From positions 5,376,627-5,440,626 of the forward strand of contig NC_064048.1 in NCBI RefSeq assembly GCF_932526225.1: a stretch of 64,000 nt of DNA. The letters are read 5' to 3'. Positions within the stretch are counted from its first letter, which is position 1, and the number at the start of each line of letters is the position of its first letter. Position numbers and translations under genes: made by a program. The notes beneath the pieces are model-generated. The model saw nothing but the letters and a program-made list of their open reading frames with translations. It was not told where the DNA came from and made no database searches. This document shows, piece after piece, positions 10,201 to 21,800 of this stretch. Origin of the DNA: Nematostella vectensis. Its lineage: Eukaryota; Cnidaria; Anthozoa; Actiniaria; Edwardsiidae.

Positions 10201-13093
10201 TGAGGATGTTCTAAGTTATGATTTTGATCACGACGCCGGTGATGGTGATGATGTGGGAGTGTTGTTTGTGTTGTCTATGGTGGTGGTCATGATTACGATG
10301 ACGGTAGTCGGTGGCGGTGGCGATGGCGATGGCGATGGCGATGGCGATGGCGATGGCGATGGCGATGGCGATGGCGATGGCGATGGCGATGGCGATGGCG
10401 ATGGCGGTGGCGATGGCGATGGCGATGGCGATGGCGATGGCGATGGCGATGGCTATGGCGATGGCGATGGCGATGGCGATGGCGATGGCGATGGCGATGG
10501 CGATGGCGATGGCGATGGCGATGGCGATGGCGATGGCGATGGCGATGGCGATGGCGATGGCGATGGCGATGGCGATGGCGATGGCGATGGCGATGGCGAT
10601 GGCGATGGCGATGGCGATGGCGATGGCGATGGCGATGGCGATGGCGATGGCGATGGCGATGGCGATGGCGATGGCGATGGCGATGGCGATGGCGATGGCG
10701 ATGGCGATGGCGATGGCGATGGCGATGGCGATGGCGATGGCGATGGCGATGGCGATGGCGATGGCGATGGTGGTGATGTTGATGTTGATGATGGTGGTGA
10801 CGATAATGGTAGTGTTGGTAATTTTGGTGGTGATGGTGATGGTTATAATAATGGTTGGTGATGATAGTGATAGTGGTGGTGATGATGATTATAATGGTAA
10901 TAGCACTAGCCCCTGATATTAAATTATAATGCCGTTTGTTTACTTACTATGAATGCCCCCCACAGCTTCGCTGGATGATGCTCATCTTTCTGGACTCGGA
11001 GCGATATTCCCCACGGCCGTCAAATCCCACTCCAATAAACGCTGCTCCATCGATCATTGTCTTTCAAAGCAAGACATAACAAGAAAGCAACCATTAGTGA
11101 AGTCGCACGCATCCCGAGAGACAAAAAGACCGCAGAGGAACATATAAAACTACAGATATAGTGTAGTCAATTTAAAGTATGATGTTTGTGTGATGGACGA
11201 TTCTCGCTTATTAAAGTTCCATAGTATATTAAGGAGTTTTAAGCTTGCCAAGGCCACTTGGCTACTGTATATAAATAAGTCTAAGCACTTTAGAAATATC
11301 GTAAAACAAGTTTTACAAAACGGAGTTCCCATCCCCAGTAAATGTACACTTTGTTGCGTTTGCGGACACCGACGCATCAAAAAAGCAGGTTGCCTAGTGA
11401 AACTTACTCGACATTGTGTTGTCGTTTCTGTAGCAGTGTAGCACGGATCACCGGGCTGGTAATTTTTCCCATAGCAACCATTCATAATGGCAGGCCCAAT
11501 ATATCCATTGACATACGTGTATGGGGCAGGGTCTTCCTTCTCGGCATTCTCCTTTTCTGTTCCCTCTGTGGACGAGGTTATCTCCATCCCGGGGGGGACA
11601 AACATGTCTTCGTTCTTCCAGCCACTTGTGTCGGGTCGGATGTCGAGTTTGATCTAAAGCAAAAGATTGCTTAAAGGCTGCTTTCCATACGATCGCACTC
11701 AAGCGCACACGATCGCAGCTATTTTGACAGTACGATCGCGACCGATCGAAAAGATTCTATATTTTCGCAGTCGATCCCACACGATGGTAGGGTGGTTTCC
11801 TGTGATCGCACGTATCTTTATTTGATACCCAGGGGCGGCGGAGTGGTCTCATAAGTGGGTGGGGGGAGTTGGGGGAGAGGGGTGTGTAGTGGTTTCAGGG
11901 GATGGGGTGGGGTTGGTGGTTTCAGGGGGGAGGGGTGGGTGGTGGATCCAAATTCAATTTATAAGAACGCAGGGATTTTAAACTGTTCAACAAATTTGTT
12001 GTCGGTTGCATATATACCGCTTGAAAACCGTTGGTTTAGAAAAAAAAGCCCTGATACCTTATATTTCCATTTTATACCTGATGTCATTTTTATACAAACT
12101 GGGGGCGAAATGATAAAAATAGTGCTAAACTAGACGAAATGATAAAAAAAAAACGATAGACTGGTCAAAATGATAAAAAAAACCCGCTGGAATGAACGAA
12201 ATGATAAAAACCCGTTGGACTTGGCGAAAAAAATAATATAAAAAGCTTGATTCTGGACGAAATGAGAAACCCGATGGATTGGCCAAAAAAAAAAAAAAAT
12301 TAAAAGCTTGACTTTAGACGGTATGATAAAATCACCGCTGGACTGGACGATACATACCTTTCGCTTGAGAAAGTCTTCGGCCTTTTCTTGTTGCTTCCCG
12401 ATGATCTCTAACTGTTTATCGATCAATTTTCCACCAACTTCAATGGCCTTCTCGGTCCCCGCTTTGACAATTTGAGCTTGGACGGCTCCACGCTTTGAAC
12501 CATTCACATCTTCTGCTTGAGAAAAACCTTAAACAACATACGGTAAAGTCTTGCGAACCAAGTATAAATCCACCGAATGTTAAATGTAACATACCTGCCA
12601 ACTCTCCCGGTTTGCGCAGGAGAGACTCCCGGTTTTGAGCCTTCACCTCCCGGCCAAAACATCGAAATTTCCTATACTCTTACTGTAATCTTCTGGGAAA
12701 ATTCATCGAGAATTTCTTATACAGTTCTTGTATTTGAACACAATCTCTCGGTTTTAGAGCTTTCAAGGTTGGCAAGTATGAATGTAATTCCGTTAGTTAT
12801 GGAAGCCATGGGTTTAGGAGTTGAAAATTATTGACAAGGGTTCGTGGAATAATAGTAGTAATCCTATAGGGTATATGTGTTGGGAGGAATCATATGCAGT
12901 ATTCTATATTTTTTACACAGAATAAGCGGCTTAAAGTCGGCCTGTTCTTTGAGACTAATTTTGGCCCTATCTAATGTATCACTTTGAATGGGTTCATTTG
13001 TTTTCGCATCACAAACTATGATAAAATATGGGAAATATTTTTATACTTACAAACCAGTATGGCAACCACTAAGACTGAAAGTTCCAGCCTCAT
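1266..13093 (-). CDS. MACPF (perforin-like) secreted protein, 5' part of gene, runs off left edge
   Basis: Paralog of the plus-strand gene at 18854-41345, arranged head to head with it. Coding exons from the start are 13093-13051, 12515-12358, 11653-11408, 11060-10948, 10057-9827, 7854-7742, 6981-6677, 5790-5506, 4518-4310, 2441-1961 and 1499-1266. All have GT donors and AG acceptors, and phases agree throughout (806 codons). The first exon is a hydrophobic signal peptide. The MACPF signature WGTHYIKSAKFGG is in exon 6981-6677. Exons 2441-1961 and 1499-1266 match the FAMeT-like region of the paralog. The Cys-rich and lectin-like exons were not found and should lie left of position 1, unless lost. 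The join between exons 1 and 2 is the least certain: 12512 is an alternative acceptor, and no counterpart of the paralog's two 51-nt exons was found. The donor at 9827 (GTTCGT) is weak. MACPF proteins insert into membranes as oligomeric pores; whether this one lyses membranes is not known. Confidence 0.85.
2539..2657. mobile_element. Short GC-rich dispersed element, family B
   Basis: Contains the core CACAGCCACGCC, then GGTCATTTCC and a G-run, ending near GCTGCGGCC. Related copies occur at 18005, 28021, 29646, 45201 and 56885. Full copies end in GGGCCGTAGCAG-like inverted termini, so this is probably a miniature DNA transposon. It sits in a MACPF intron. Confidence 0.75.
3218..3942. mobile_element. 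Miniature inverted-repeat element, about 725 bp
   Basis: The left end GGTCGTTTCTCAAAAGTCCCG is the inverted match of the right end CGGGAGTTTTGAGAAACGACC with one base different. Subterminal copies of TTTCTCAAAACG and CTTTGAGAAACG strengthen the call. There is no coding capacity. It lies in the intron between exons 2441 and 4310 of the minus gene and directly abuts the partial-exon array that begins at 3949. Confidence 0.85.
3949..4385 (-). repeat. 144-bp tandem triplication carrying the 3' end of a MACPF exon
   Basis: Three copies start at 3949, 4092 and 4236. The copy at 4236 overlaps the last 70 or so bases of the real exon 4518-4310 and its donor. The other two carry the same exon end further into the intron. 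The middle copy keeps the donor (CAG then GTATTT on the minus strand); in the left copy GT has become AT. Only the exon's 3' part was copied, so the extra copies have no acceptor of their own. Confidence 0.9.
4585..5106 (+). other. Unexplained 173-codon open frame inside a MACPF intron
   Basis: An open frame on the strand opposite the host gene, followed at once by AATAAA at 5105-5110. Its first part overlaps low-complexity DNA and short repeats (GAACGAGTGAGCGCAGCG) of a kind common in dispersed repeats. I recognise no domain. It may be a degraded transposon frame or chance. A real exon start near 4703 after a pyrimidine/AG stretch is possible but unsupported. Confidence 0.2.
5796..6345. repeat. 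54-56 bp minisatellite, about 10 copies, abutting a splice acceptor
   Basis: The unit reads roughly ATGCTTCAGAGGATGTAATA, then GAAATATAACAAGCTATGTG, then AATACCTAGCCATA. The array is in the minus-gene intron before exon 5790-5506 and ends within about six bases of that exon's AG acceptor. It therefore supplies the whole polypyrimidine and branch-point region of the acceptor. Confidence 0.95.
7976..8272. mobile_element. MITE with about 75-bp inverted ends
   Basis: The left arm CTGTCGAATTCGTTGTATCA and following bases pair with the right arm ending TACAACGGATTCGACAG. The arms also share CGCATTTTCAAAACA and TTTCTGTTCCG in inverted form. It is non-coding and lies in the 2-kb minus-gene intron between exons 7854 and 9827. 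Confidence 0.85.
8398..8684. mobile_element. MITE, family D (TACACTC...GAGTGTA ends)
   Basis: Terminal TACACCTTTTTTTTATAGGA is inverted as TTCTTATAAAAAAAGAGTGTA, followed inward by the family mark 'AGGCTGGGC'-like bases. Larger relatives are at 35587-35947 and 45138-45575. No coding capacity is seen. Confidence 0.8.
8702..8901. mobile_element. 200-bp MITE with about 48-bp inverted ends
   Basis: Left AGCGCAACCAGTAAAACCGT and TGTGGAATGTTT pair with right AAACATTCCATACA and ACGGTTTTCTTGGTTGCGCT. The whole element can fold into one hairpin. It is the third short element in the same intron. Confidence 0.85.
9242..9475. mobile_element. MITE, family A (TTAAAGCCGCATTG ends)
   Basis: Copy of a roughly 250-bp family whose ends are TTAAAGCCGCATTGTCACCA and its inverse, with internal GAGCGGATGGCCTGTTAAAT. 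Other copies are at 35966, 36338 (inverted), 50197, 55114, 56321 and a fragment at 41768. The constant TTAA at both ends would fit a TTAA target. The superfamily is not established. Confidence 0.85.
9480..9660. mobile_element. Dispersed repeat, family N
   Basis: Contains CATTTCCATTGGCTTATTCG and ends near AAGTGGGTGATCGACATTTT. The same sequence recurs inverted at 31795-32030 and, diverged, at 25090-25330 and 8310-8378. Ends and class are not resolved. Confidence 0.65.
10313..10770. repeat. (GGCGAT)n hexanucleotide array, about 75 copies
   Basis: Almost pure GGCGAT for about 455 bases, with a few GGCGGT or GGCTAT variants. It is in the intron between exons 11060-10948 and 10057-9827 of the minus gene. 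Every plus frame is open (Asp-Gly or Met-Ala repeats), so long frames here carry no coding evidence. GATG-rich DNA continues to about 10900. Confidence 0.98.
12590..12780. mobile_element. 190-bp MITE, CATACCTGCCAAC ends
   Basis: Left end CATACCTGCCAACTCTCCCG is matched in inverse by the right end AGGTTGGCAAGTATG. It lies in the first intron of the minus MACPF gene, between the signal-peptide exon and exon 12515-12358. Confidence 0.8.
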
Positions 13094-16000
13094 GTCTCTA
13101 AAATCAACAATGAAAAAACACAAATTAATTTATAAAGCAAAGATAAATCAAGGGAAGATTATATTTCGCAAACATTCTCGTACTTACCCTTTCATGTCAA
13201 TGACATTAACACTTATGTGGAAAACGCTACTGGTCATAGGTGTTTTAGTATTCTAACGCCACAGACGCTTGAAGTGTTATAGACAAGGCTATGCATATTT
13301 CAAAGGTTTATTGTCTAATCACGCATGTAAATCTTGTTAAATGCTTAGATCGTACTTTAATTCTAAAGCCCCTTTAAAAATTACGATATAGATCATCACA
13401 ACACAAAGGTTGATTTGACGCCGTTTAAAGAAAAACTTCTTGACCGTTATATTCCCACCTCTATATTCCGGAAATAATGTTCATTGTTTGCAGGTTATTT
13501 GCCTTTTGTTAAAAAATGTTATTTTTTTCACCGAGATATAAAATTATAAGATTTATTAACTTCTCTTTGGAAAGTCTTTGGAACCTTAGTAATGTAGAAT
13601 TCGCTGATAATGGAGTTCCTCAAAACCAGCCAACCATTAACTATTAACCAGAGCACTCAAGGATGATGAAACGCACTTTCACAGATTGTCTAACTTGTCG
13701 AAAAAATATTGCAGGTAAAATAGGTCATTTAAACATTGCAACATATAAAGGTCCTGCTGATTTATGTCAGTTGCCACCCTTTGAAAATGTTTTAATGTGA
13801 GATAATTCAAACCAAACCTGCTACCATGCTACCAGCCCGCCCAACCGTCCTCTCGTATGACACCGCTTTCACTCAAGTGTTTTCAAATAGCTCTATGAAG
13901 TATCCCATTTAGATTTTTATTCCAATTCAACCATTTTGTGTATATTTGTTACTTCCAGCGCCCCTTTTGTTAACCTTTTTAGGCCACTCTCGCTAGCTAC
14001 CCAATACTATTGTATTTTCAGAGGTCTTGGTACGATCATTCACTCTTTAACAATAGCTGAAATCCAATAAAAATGTTTGATTAAAAGTATCTCGGTGAAC
14101 TTGCGTGAATAATCTAATGAAAATTGACGCTTTGTTTGGTTATTATTTTTGAGAATCAAATAGCTATCTGATTTACAGCGTATAACAACTGGCGTATACT
14201 GGCAAAGGAGATGCGGACTTTAAAAGCACACTAGAATACACACATTGGCATCAGTCGAGCCAAGACAACACTAAGTCTGCTTTTATTGCTGACATTTTTT
14301 AGCCTCTGTAATTTTAACCCTATTCTCTCTCAAAATATCGAGAAGCCTCCCCTAAATCCGCCCCTAGATGCATTGCGGTTTACTGCCTTTTCATGCTAAA
14401 AAAGAAAAGAAAAGAAAAAACAACGTTTGTCTCAATAATGTACTATAGTTCAAGTTCTCTTTAACATCTATTCGTCCCGCATCACAATGGGTAAATAAGT
14501 TATGGACGAGATCTGGCGGCAGGGTAAAATGAAGATCATTGAGAAATAAAAGCTTGTGAAACACGGAACGGTGGCAGTGGGTGTGTCGAAGACAAACACT
14601 CATGTACGAAGGCAGAAACGAAATGACAAGGAATGTATTGCATTATGAGATAATTTATACAATGCTCTTATCATATTTGAAAGTAGTTACCATATTTGTA
14701 TGTAGATTTAAGAGTAGAGCTTTTTCTTTGAATTTCGAAATATAAAAGACAACAATGTGTTGCTAGTGTTAATCCAAACTTTATCTCAGAGTAACGCTGA
14801 GATCAATTTCAACTTAACTAGAAAGCACTGCGGCTAATTTTCTTGCTGAATTTTCAAATTTTCAACCAATATGTATACATTGCTTGTAGCGTTTACCGCT
14901 TTCTCTAATTTCTTTAAATTTTATTTCGTAAACAATAAAAATAAAACGAATAAAAGTTTAGCGAAACCCTTTTTCAAGTTAACAAGTGATTAACTAAAAA
15001 AAAAAGGTTTATTTCTCTTTTGATTTGGGTTATACAGCTAAAAACAAAAATTAATCTCGGACTTCAACAAAAACTCGAGTAGAAGGGACAGTTATATCAA
15101 CCAGCAATGGACTTGTGGAATCACAGTTGGGGCCACTTCATTGACTTGTGATGTTATGTTTGCCTGTGAGACGATTTGGTAATTAAAAATGAACAGAAAA
15201 TCTTCTAGTATTTTCAAAGTACGATTAACAACGCCCTTAAAATTCTAAATTACTGTTTTAAATTGTTGGGTATATTTTAGATAATTATCTGTTTATTTGT
15301 ATAAGGGCAAAAATAAAATGAAATGTAGTTGTCTTTGTCTCCTGAAAATCACCCGTTCCCGAGTTTCATGAATGATAAAGTGCTAATTGGGTGCTTGATT
15401 GATCGTCCGTCATGGTTCACTGGTGATAAAATGAGGGTAGATTCCGTAATTGAAATAGCAGACACATGGCTATTTCTATGGAGCTATCCAATCGATGAGA
15501 GTGAACTGCGACCTGCGACCTTAGAGGTAAGAGCCATTTTACTTTTTTTTTGTATTCCATTTCATATCCGATAAAATATCAATCGCTTAAAAAGAGTTAA
15601 TAAGCTGTTGTACTATGGTACAATGTTCAAGGCTATCTAAAAGTTCTAACTGAAATATTCAAAATCAACAACATCAACAACAATAATTAAGCAGTTTATT
15701 TTCGGACTTCTGCTGGAACTATACGTCTCGACCAAAATCACAGCTATCTTCTCTGTTTTAAGAAAGTGATGAAGGGGTTAAACGGGAGCCTTATTTTGGG
15801 CCGGAAAAATGGGAGTAGGGTTACCGGGAACGGGATTTGTCTGGATAAGTGTTTCCGTGAACGGGATTTATCTACCTAGAACGGGAATCAGCATGCTTTA
15901 TGTTATAAAACATTGTTAATCTATGCAATTTTTCGCATTTTAAGAGTTTTATGATAGCATCAAACTTCAAACCTTGCTGCTCAGCGGACTTCACTTCCTG

Positions 16001-17020
16001 AGACTCCTAACCCTTCCAATATTAGACCCCCTTTTAAGCCCCTTGAGTCTGTGAGATTTTTTGTCAGCGGTTCCATTCGAAATAGGGCTTTTTTGTTGCA
16101 CATACGGTGTATGACATAACCAAACGTTTTTTACCAACCGGGACCGGGATTTTGCGAAAATAAAGGCCGAGAAACGGGATTTGGACCCCCTCCAGGACCC
16201 TGTTTGTAGCAAGTATGTCAAATTAATTTAGTAAGATATAAAATAGATAGACTGAACAAATATTAACAAAATTTAAAAAAAAATGGTTTTGTGAAATAAC
16301 GCTTCATATCCTTGTAATTCCTCAGAACTGAATCTTTAACGCAGCTATCAACTAAATATATATTTTTTAATGTTTGCTTTTCCAATCATATATCATATAT
16401 ATTTGTTAAAAATTCATATAAGAAGATATCAGAAACAAATGACTGAGGAAAAATGACTTCAACTCGAATTCAAGTTCAAATGTCCTTTAAAGATATATGG
16501 GAACAAAATGGAAATCATTTTTAATGTCGATACTTTAAAAATGTTTATAACAAGAATTTATAGTTTCTGTAGCACATTAAAAAACCGCCCTGTTTACCTA
16601 ACTCTACAAAGAAACAGCATAGAAAGGTTTTGTCTATGTAACTGTTTCTAAGAAAGTGCAATCTCAAACAGAATTAATATTTATTGAGACCTTCAAATTC
16701 CTTTGTTTACTGGTGCTTCATTAACGGTCCGCTTGTTGGCTTGGTAATGATTTATTCAACACGGTTTGACAAAAAAATATTTTTGAGACAAAAACCGTGT
16801 CGCATTACCCAATCTGTGAAAGGTCCTCAAAACACTGATTGTTGGTAAACGTTTTCATTTGTGGCCTTCGTTCAGCCAATAAGGACACGAGCCAGAGCGG
16901 TGTTGACCCCAGTCCCTGCTGTTTCTCGGGGTTCCAGTGTTTTTTTTCGGAGTTCCTGTGGTTGATGTCACCCGGAATTATGTATGGCATCCTTTGTTGT
17001 AGATACCTCAAGAAATTGGA

Positions 17021-17173
17021 CTTTTCCCTTCATTTTAATGGTGTTGGGACATTTTTCGTTACTTAACGATTCCGTTTCGGTTGTTCCGGGAAGGAAAATG
17101 AACTTTCACCTTCATTTTAAGGGTGTTGGGACATTTTTCGTTACTTAACGATTCGGTTTCGGTTGTTCCGGGA
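17021..17173. repeat. Two-copy tandem duplication, unit about 78 bp
   Basis: The segment TTCATTTTAATGGTGTTGGG through TTCGGTTGTTCCGGGAA occurs twice in direct orientation with few differences. It is in the intergenic space and has no coding features. Confidence 0.9.
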
Positions 17174-18004
17174 ACTTCACACTTTTAGGCGGGAAAATCG
17201 AATGGCGGGAAAGCAATTTACGCGCGCGCGACATTTTAAGCTTCGAAAACAAACGCCCAAAACTGGCAAGAAAAACGTAATAAACAACAAATACCGTAAA
17301 ACAAAAATAAGATAGCATGATTTTTCACCTAAGGCACTTGGCACCTAAGGCAATTGGCGACTTGAAGTGCTGATTCCAACAAAAAAAAGAGTTGTTGCAA
17401 TGCGTATTTCACTGTTAAATAGCGGAAAAATTCGATATTTGTATAAAAAAATTTCTATCACGACATTCGCATTAGTAACCAGGCTTTATGACATTACTCA
17501 ATTGCGCATGCGTAGATGGTTCTACTTCCGATTTACGTTTCTAACTCTATAATTTCTGCGAAAAAATAGACTCTCCGCAATTTTTTAGGCAAAGAATATT
17601 CACCTAGTTGCCCTCTATAAAACTACGTACCGATTTCCCGAAAAAATAAAAATAAAAATTGTACGAGAATTCTATTATTTGGCAGAATCGAAAATGCATA
17701 CGTAACTTTGTAGGCATCTTCCCGAATAATGTTATAAAGCTACATTTATCATTGCAGATACTTCAAGAGCTAAGATTATAGAATGTTTTTGTTGTGACGT
17801 CTTGTGATGATGTCATCGCCTGATGACGACCTCAAAACTTAGAGATTTATAAACAATGATGTCATGCCTAGATTCATTCCATTTCACCGATTTTGGCGGA
17901 TTTATAACGTCTTGAAATGTTTCTAGCAACGACGCTTAGAGAAATGTCCCTCTCTAAGCTCCTCTTTAAGGCGTATAAAAAGCCTTAGAAAGTAGGGGTG
18001 ACTT

Positions 18005-18188
18005 AGTGCCGTAGCAGACCTCGAAATATGGGGGAAGGGGGTGGAGGAGGGCGGGGGCACAATACGGAAACATTAAAAAAATATTTGGTGGCACAGCCAC
18101 GCCCCTACTGGTCATTTCCGTAAAATTTTCGAAATTATTGGGGGCAGATATAGATGTCCTCAGAGCCCCACCCCCTGATACGGCCCTT
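18005..18188. mobile_element. GC-rich element, family B, near full length
   Basis: Starts GCCGTAGCAGACCTCGAAAT, has the CACAGCCACGCCCCTACTGG core, and ends GATACGGCCC, giving inverted GGGCCGTA-type termini. It lies about 670 bases upstream of the plus MACPF start codon. Confidence 0.8.
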
Positions 18189-18853
18189 TGTCTTGACTGC
18201 CCATAATCTGCATCAATGCAGATTGCTTGCGCATCCTTCTTCCGGCTTCAATGGCACACAATGTCAAATCATTAAAATCTTGGGTGGAATTTACAGTTCG
18301 GGAAGGGTTATTATTTTTTTTTTTGGGGGGGGGCTGCTATGGGGGGAGGATTGGGATCTTTTAAGCTTCGATTTGGGGGAGGACATTAAATTTTGATACA
18401 GGGTTTAGGGGAGGGCTGTATTTTCTTTAACAGTTATTCTGATCAATTTACGAGCCTCCAAAAAGTCTGGAATTTTTCAACATTTTCTGAGAATAACCTC
18501 AGATCCCTATAAATAGATGAATGAGAGTGATGCGCCTTCTGTTTGCACTTTTACTTTTTTACCTACCTTTCAATCTTTTGCAGTTTTGGGTTTTGTTTAA
18601 CTTCCATCACTGAATTTGAGAATTTCAATTCATGTCAAAGTCCCTGAAACACAATAATTTGGCTTAAGGGGGAAGTAGGAGGTGCATGTCTCTCCACAAA
18701 CAAACAAAAGGATCATTTGATTGGCTGATCAATACTCAAAATCAGGTAGAAAGCTTGAAAAAAGTGGAATAAACAATTTGATAATAGTGGTAAACTTTAT
18801 CTTTACTGTTTATTACCTCCTATTAGTTTGCAGCAAACTGTTCCTGTTTTGCC

Positions 18854-21800
18854 ATGAAGCTTTCACTGCTCGTTCTGCTTGGGCTGTGTTGGGCTGTTGA
18901 AGCTGGTAAGTCGTTTTGGTGTTATGTGGTATCCCTGTCGAAGAGCTTGTGTTGGGTTTCCAGTCTCCAGCGAACTTGGGTAATATATACCTACTTAAGG
19001 TTGCACCCGCGAATCAATGTATCGTAACCCACAGTGGTTTATTGGTAACGTATAAATGGCTATATCACGGTCTCTGAAGAACACCGTGTGAACGTTTAGA
19101 AGTGCATAAACAAGATGCACTTATAATCAGAGCACTGACACGCTAGCAGTCACAAATTATGTCTTCTGTAAAATTGCTTATCGCTGAGCCTCAGTCGGTT
19201 GCAATAAAACTATTTTTTTCATTGGTAAAAAGACAGTTGTGATAAGAGATTGATGAATCAGTGATTTGCTGCCCACTCACGTTTTCGGTGCAAAATTCCA
19301 AATTTTGCGCTATCCATAATCCAACGCATTTGCATAAATTATTATCGCGCTGTGATGAGAATGCTCGTATTTTAGAACGCACATAGCTTGGTATTACTAT
19401 GAATAGAAGCATTTTAGGTGGACAAGTCTAAGAATTATGTTTCATTTGGTTTAGAATATCAAATTTAAATTTAGCGCCCATAGAACAATTGTCCTGACAT
19501 ATTGACTCATTGACGGTTGATTGATAACTAATTGTACCCTCTTGCTTCGGCCCTTCTATTATTGTAGATAATGTTATTTGTATGATAATCTACACATGGC
19601 TTTAGTGAATGAAAACGGCGAACATCCAGGTAGCTAATGCTAGGCTGTTTATGTTCCTTTTTGTTTCAGCGCCCAGAACAAGCCATAGTTCTAAAGGCCA
19701 GCAAATACACCACGACCAAGGTATCTTAAACCATTTCGACGCGCGCTAGCGTGGCCACCTTGACAGTGGGAGCTGGGACTCGCAGTTTGTGGTTTTGGGG
19801 ATTTGTAAGAAATTCACGAAAAAACACACGAGACTCATCCGGCTGTTAGAAGAGATCATTTTAATTCCTTCTGTACAGCATCGAAAAAAACCGGCGACCT
19901 TTGCCTCCTACCTAATAAATGATCTATTTGTATCTCACAAATTCCAAAAATTCTAAAAAAAATCCACAAAAATAGATGATCTATTATTATCTCACAAATT
20001 CCCCCCCCCCAAAAAAAAAAAAAAACTGTGAGCTTGAGCTCCCTGTTGACAGTTTGATGAAATATATTAAATAAATCAAATGAGGATGCGGAGAACGTTC
20101 TATATGATTGACATGAGGTTCACTAGCCAATCAGCAAGGCAATGAGATGCTTGCGTGTTCATCGTAGCCAATCAGAATCCTCAAAGCGCCGAAAAACGTG
20201 TCAATCAAAAAAAGTGTGACGCTTTAAAACTTTTTATTGGTGGCCACGGAAGCGTGCTTTGCATTATACCATGGGTAGATTATTTTTTTTTGTGGGGGAG
20301 GGGTGTTTCCCAGTGTTGCTTGTTAACAGTAAGTAAACGATGGAATGCGGTCCATATTTTGTGTACACAGTACCCCATTGTTTCTTGTGTCGTATATGAA
20401 CAATACTGTAGCCTCCAACTTCATACCGAAACCCTGCCATTCAAACGATCCAGTATCCGCCCATGCAAACCCTTTCATTAAGGGAAATTGAACGTGGTTT
20501 GAATATGCGTCAGGTGTTATCGAAGTTTTAAGTACTCAGAGACTGCTATTATTCTGTTCTTATTGTATTAATAGACATTAGCCCGTTACCCAAAATAAGT
20601 AGCTAAAAACCTTCCATGAGCTTGTATCATACTAATGGTAATATATTTCCAGGCTCGGAGAGAAATTTTGCTCTTCCTCTCAATGACGACACAAAGAAAG
20701 ACGGTAACGACTCTCATCTATCAACTATTTTTCTAGGTTTCAACTCTATTTCTAGGTATCAATTCTATTTCTAGGTATCAAACCTTTTTCCTAGGCATCA
20801 ACTCGCTTTTCTCGGTATTTATTTCATCTCTTGGTATCAACTCTCTTTTTAGGCATCAATTATATCACTTATATTTCTAGATACCCAACGTAAACAACGT
20901 TTAAACTTAAAATCGTTACCTCCATTTGTTAAAAAATATTGGGCGATAAAGCTTTCTTTATAGCAATAGATGCTCAATATTTAATTTTCTGTCAATTTTC
21001 AATAGTGTGTGAAGGTGTATAGTAGCTTTAAACGCATGATGATAATGAAGATGATATTGATGTTGATGATCATGCTGATGATGTTGATGATGACGATGAA
21101 TAATAATGATGATGATGACGATGATTGTTAAATGATAATGAAGATGATGTTGATGTTGATGTTGATAAATGATTATGATTATAATTATGATGATGATGAC
21201 AATGATGATGAATGATAATGAAGATGGTTTTTATGAATGATTATGATGATTATAATTATGATGATGATGACGATGATGATGAAAGATATTGAAGATGATG
21301 TTTATATTTATGAATGATAACGATGATGATGATGATTAATATCAATGACGATTCGGTGATGATGAAATCGATGACGAAGAAACGATAATGATAATGTTGC
21401 AGAACCTACTGGTAAAGATAGCAAAGGCAAGATTTCCCCAAAAGGTCTTCTGGGCGACATCCTTGGCAATGCAGACTTGAAGAGCGCAGCGGTCGATAAG
21501 GGCATTGAAGTGGCGGGAAAACTGATTGACAAGCAGATTGACACCTGGATGAATCAAACGGAGAAAGCTAGCAACTTTCTGAAGAAGAAGGTATTTAAGG
21601 TCCATTCAATTGGGATTGTTCATTAGTTTGTCGGTATCAGTGCGTCGAATATATTCAATAGGGGACGCGTTAAAAGATAACGTGACGTTTATGGTGGCAA
21701 TTCAAGCCAAAAGTCACAGGATTGACTGCGCCAAAAAGCGACAAAAAATGTCTAGATGAAAACAATCCTTTTCTGAAAAATAAAACTTTCTGGATTTTTT

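Larger units (their letters stand above)
13094..18853. other. Intergenic space between the two divergent MACPF genes
   Basis: No supported gene was found in this 5.8 kb. It must hold the promoters of both MACPF genes, possibly shared. I could not place a convincing TATA box or start site. It contains a 78-bp duplication (17021-17173), a family B element (18005-18188) and G-runs near 18320. Around 15760-16200 there are scattered ACGGGATTT repeats of unknown origin. Confidence 0.6.

Noticed and set aside
10253..10916. 200-residue Asp-Gly and Met-Ala repeat proteins on the plus strand
   Set aside because: They are translations of a pure GGCGAT array inside an intron of the minus MACPF gene; all plus frames are open simply because the unit has no stop.
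12917..13015. 99-nt open candidate exon in the first intron of the minus MACPF gene
   Set aside because: It keeps phase and has AG and GT borders, but the intron to the signal-peptide exon would be only 35 bases, and it has no likeness to the paralog.
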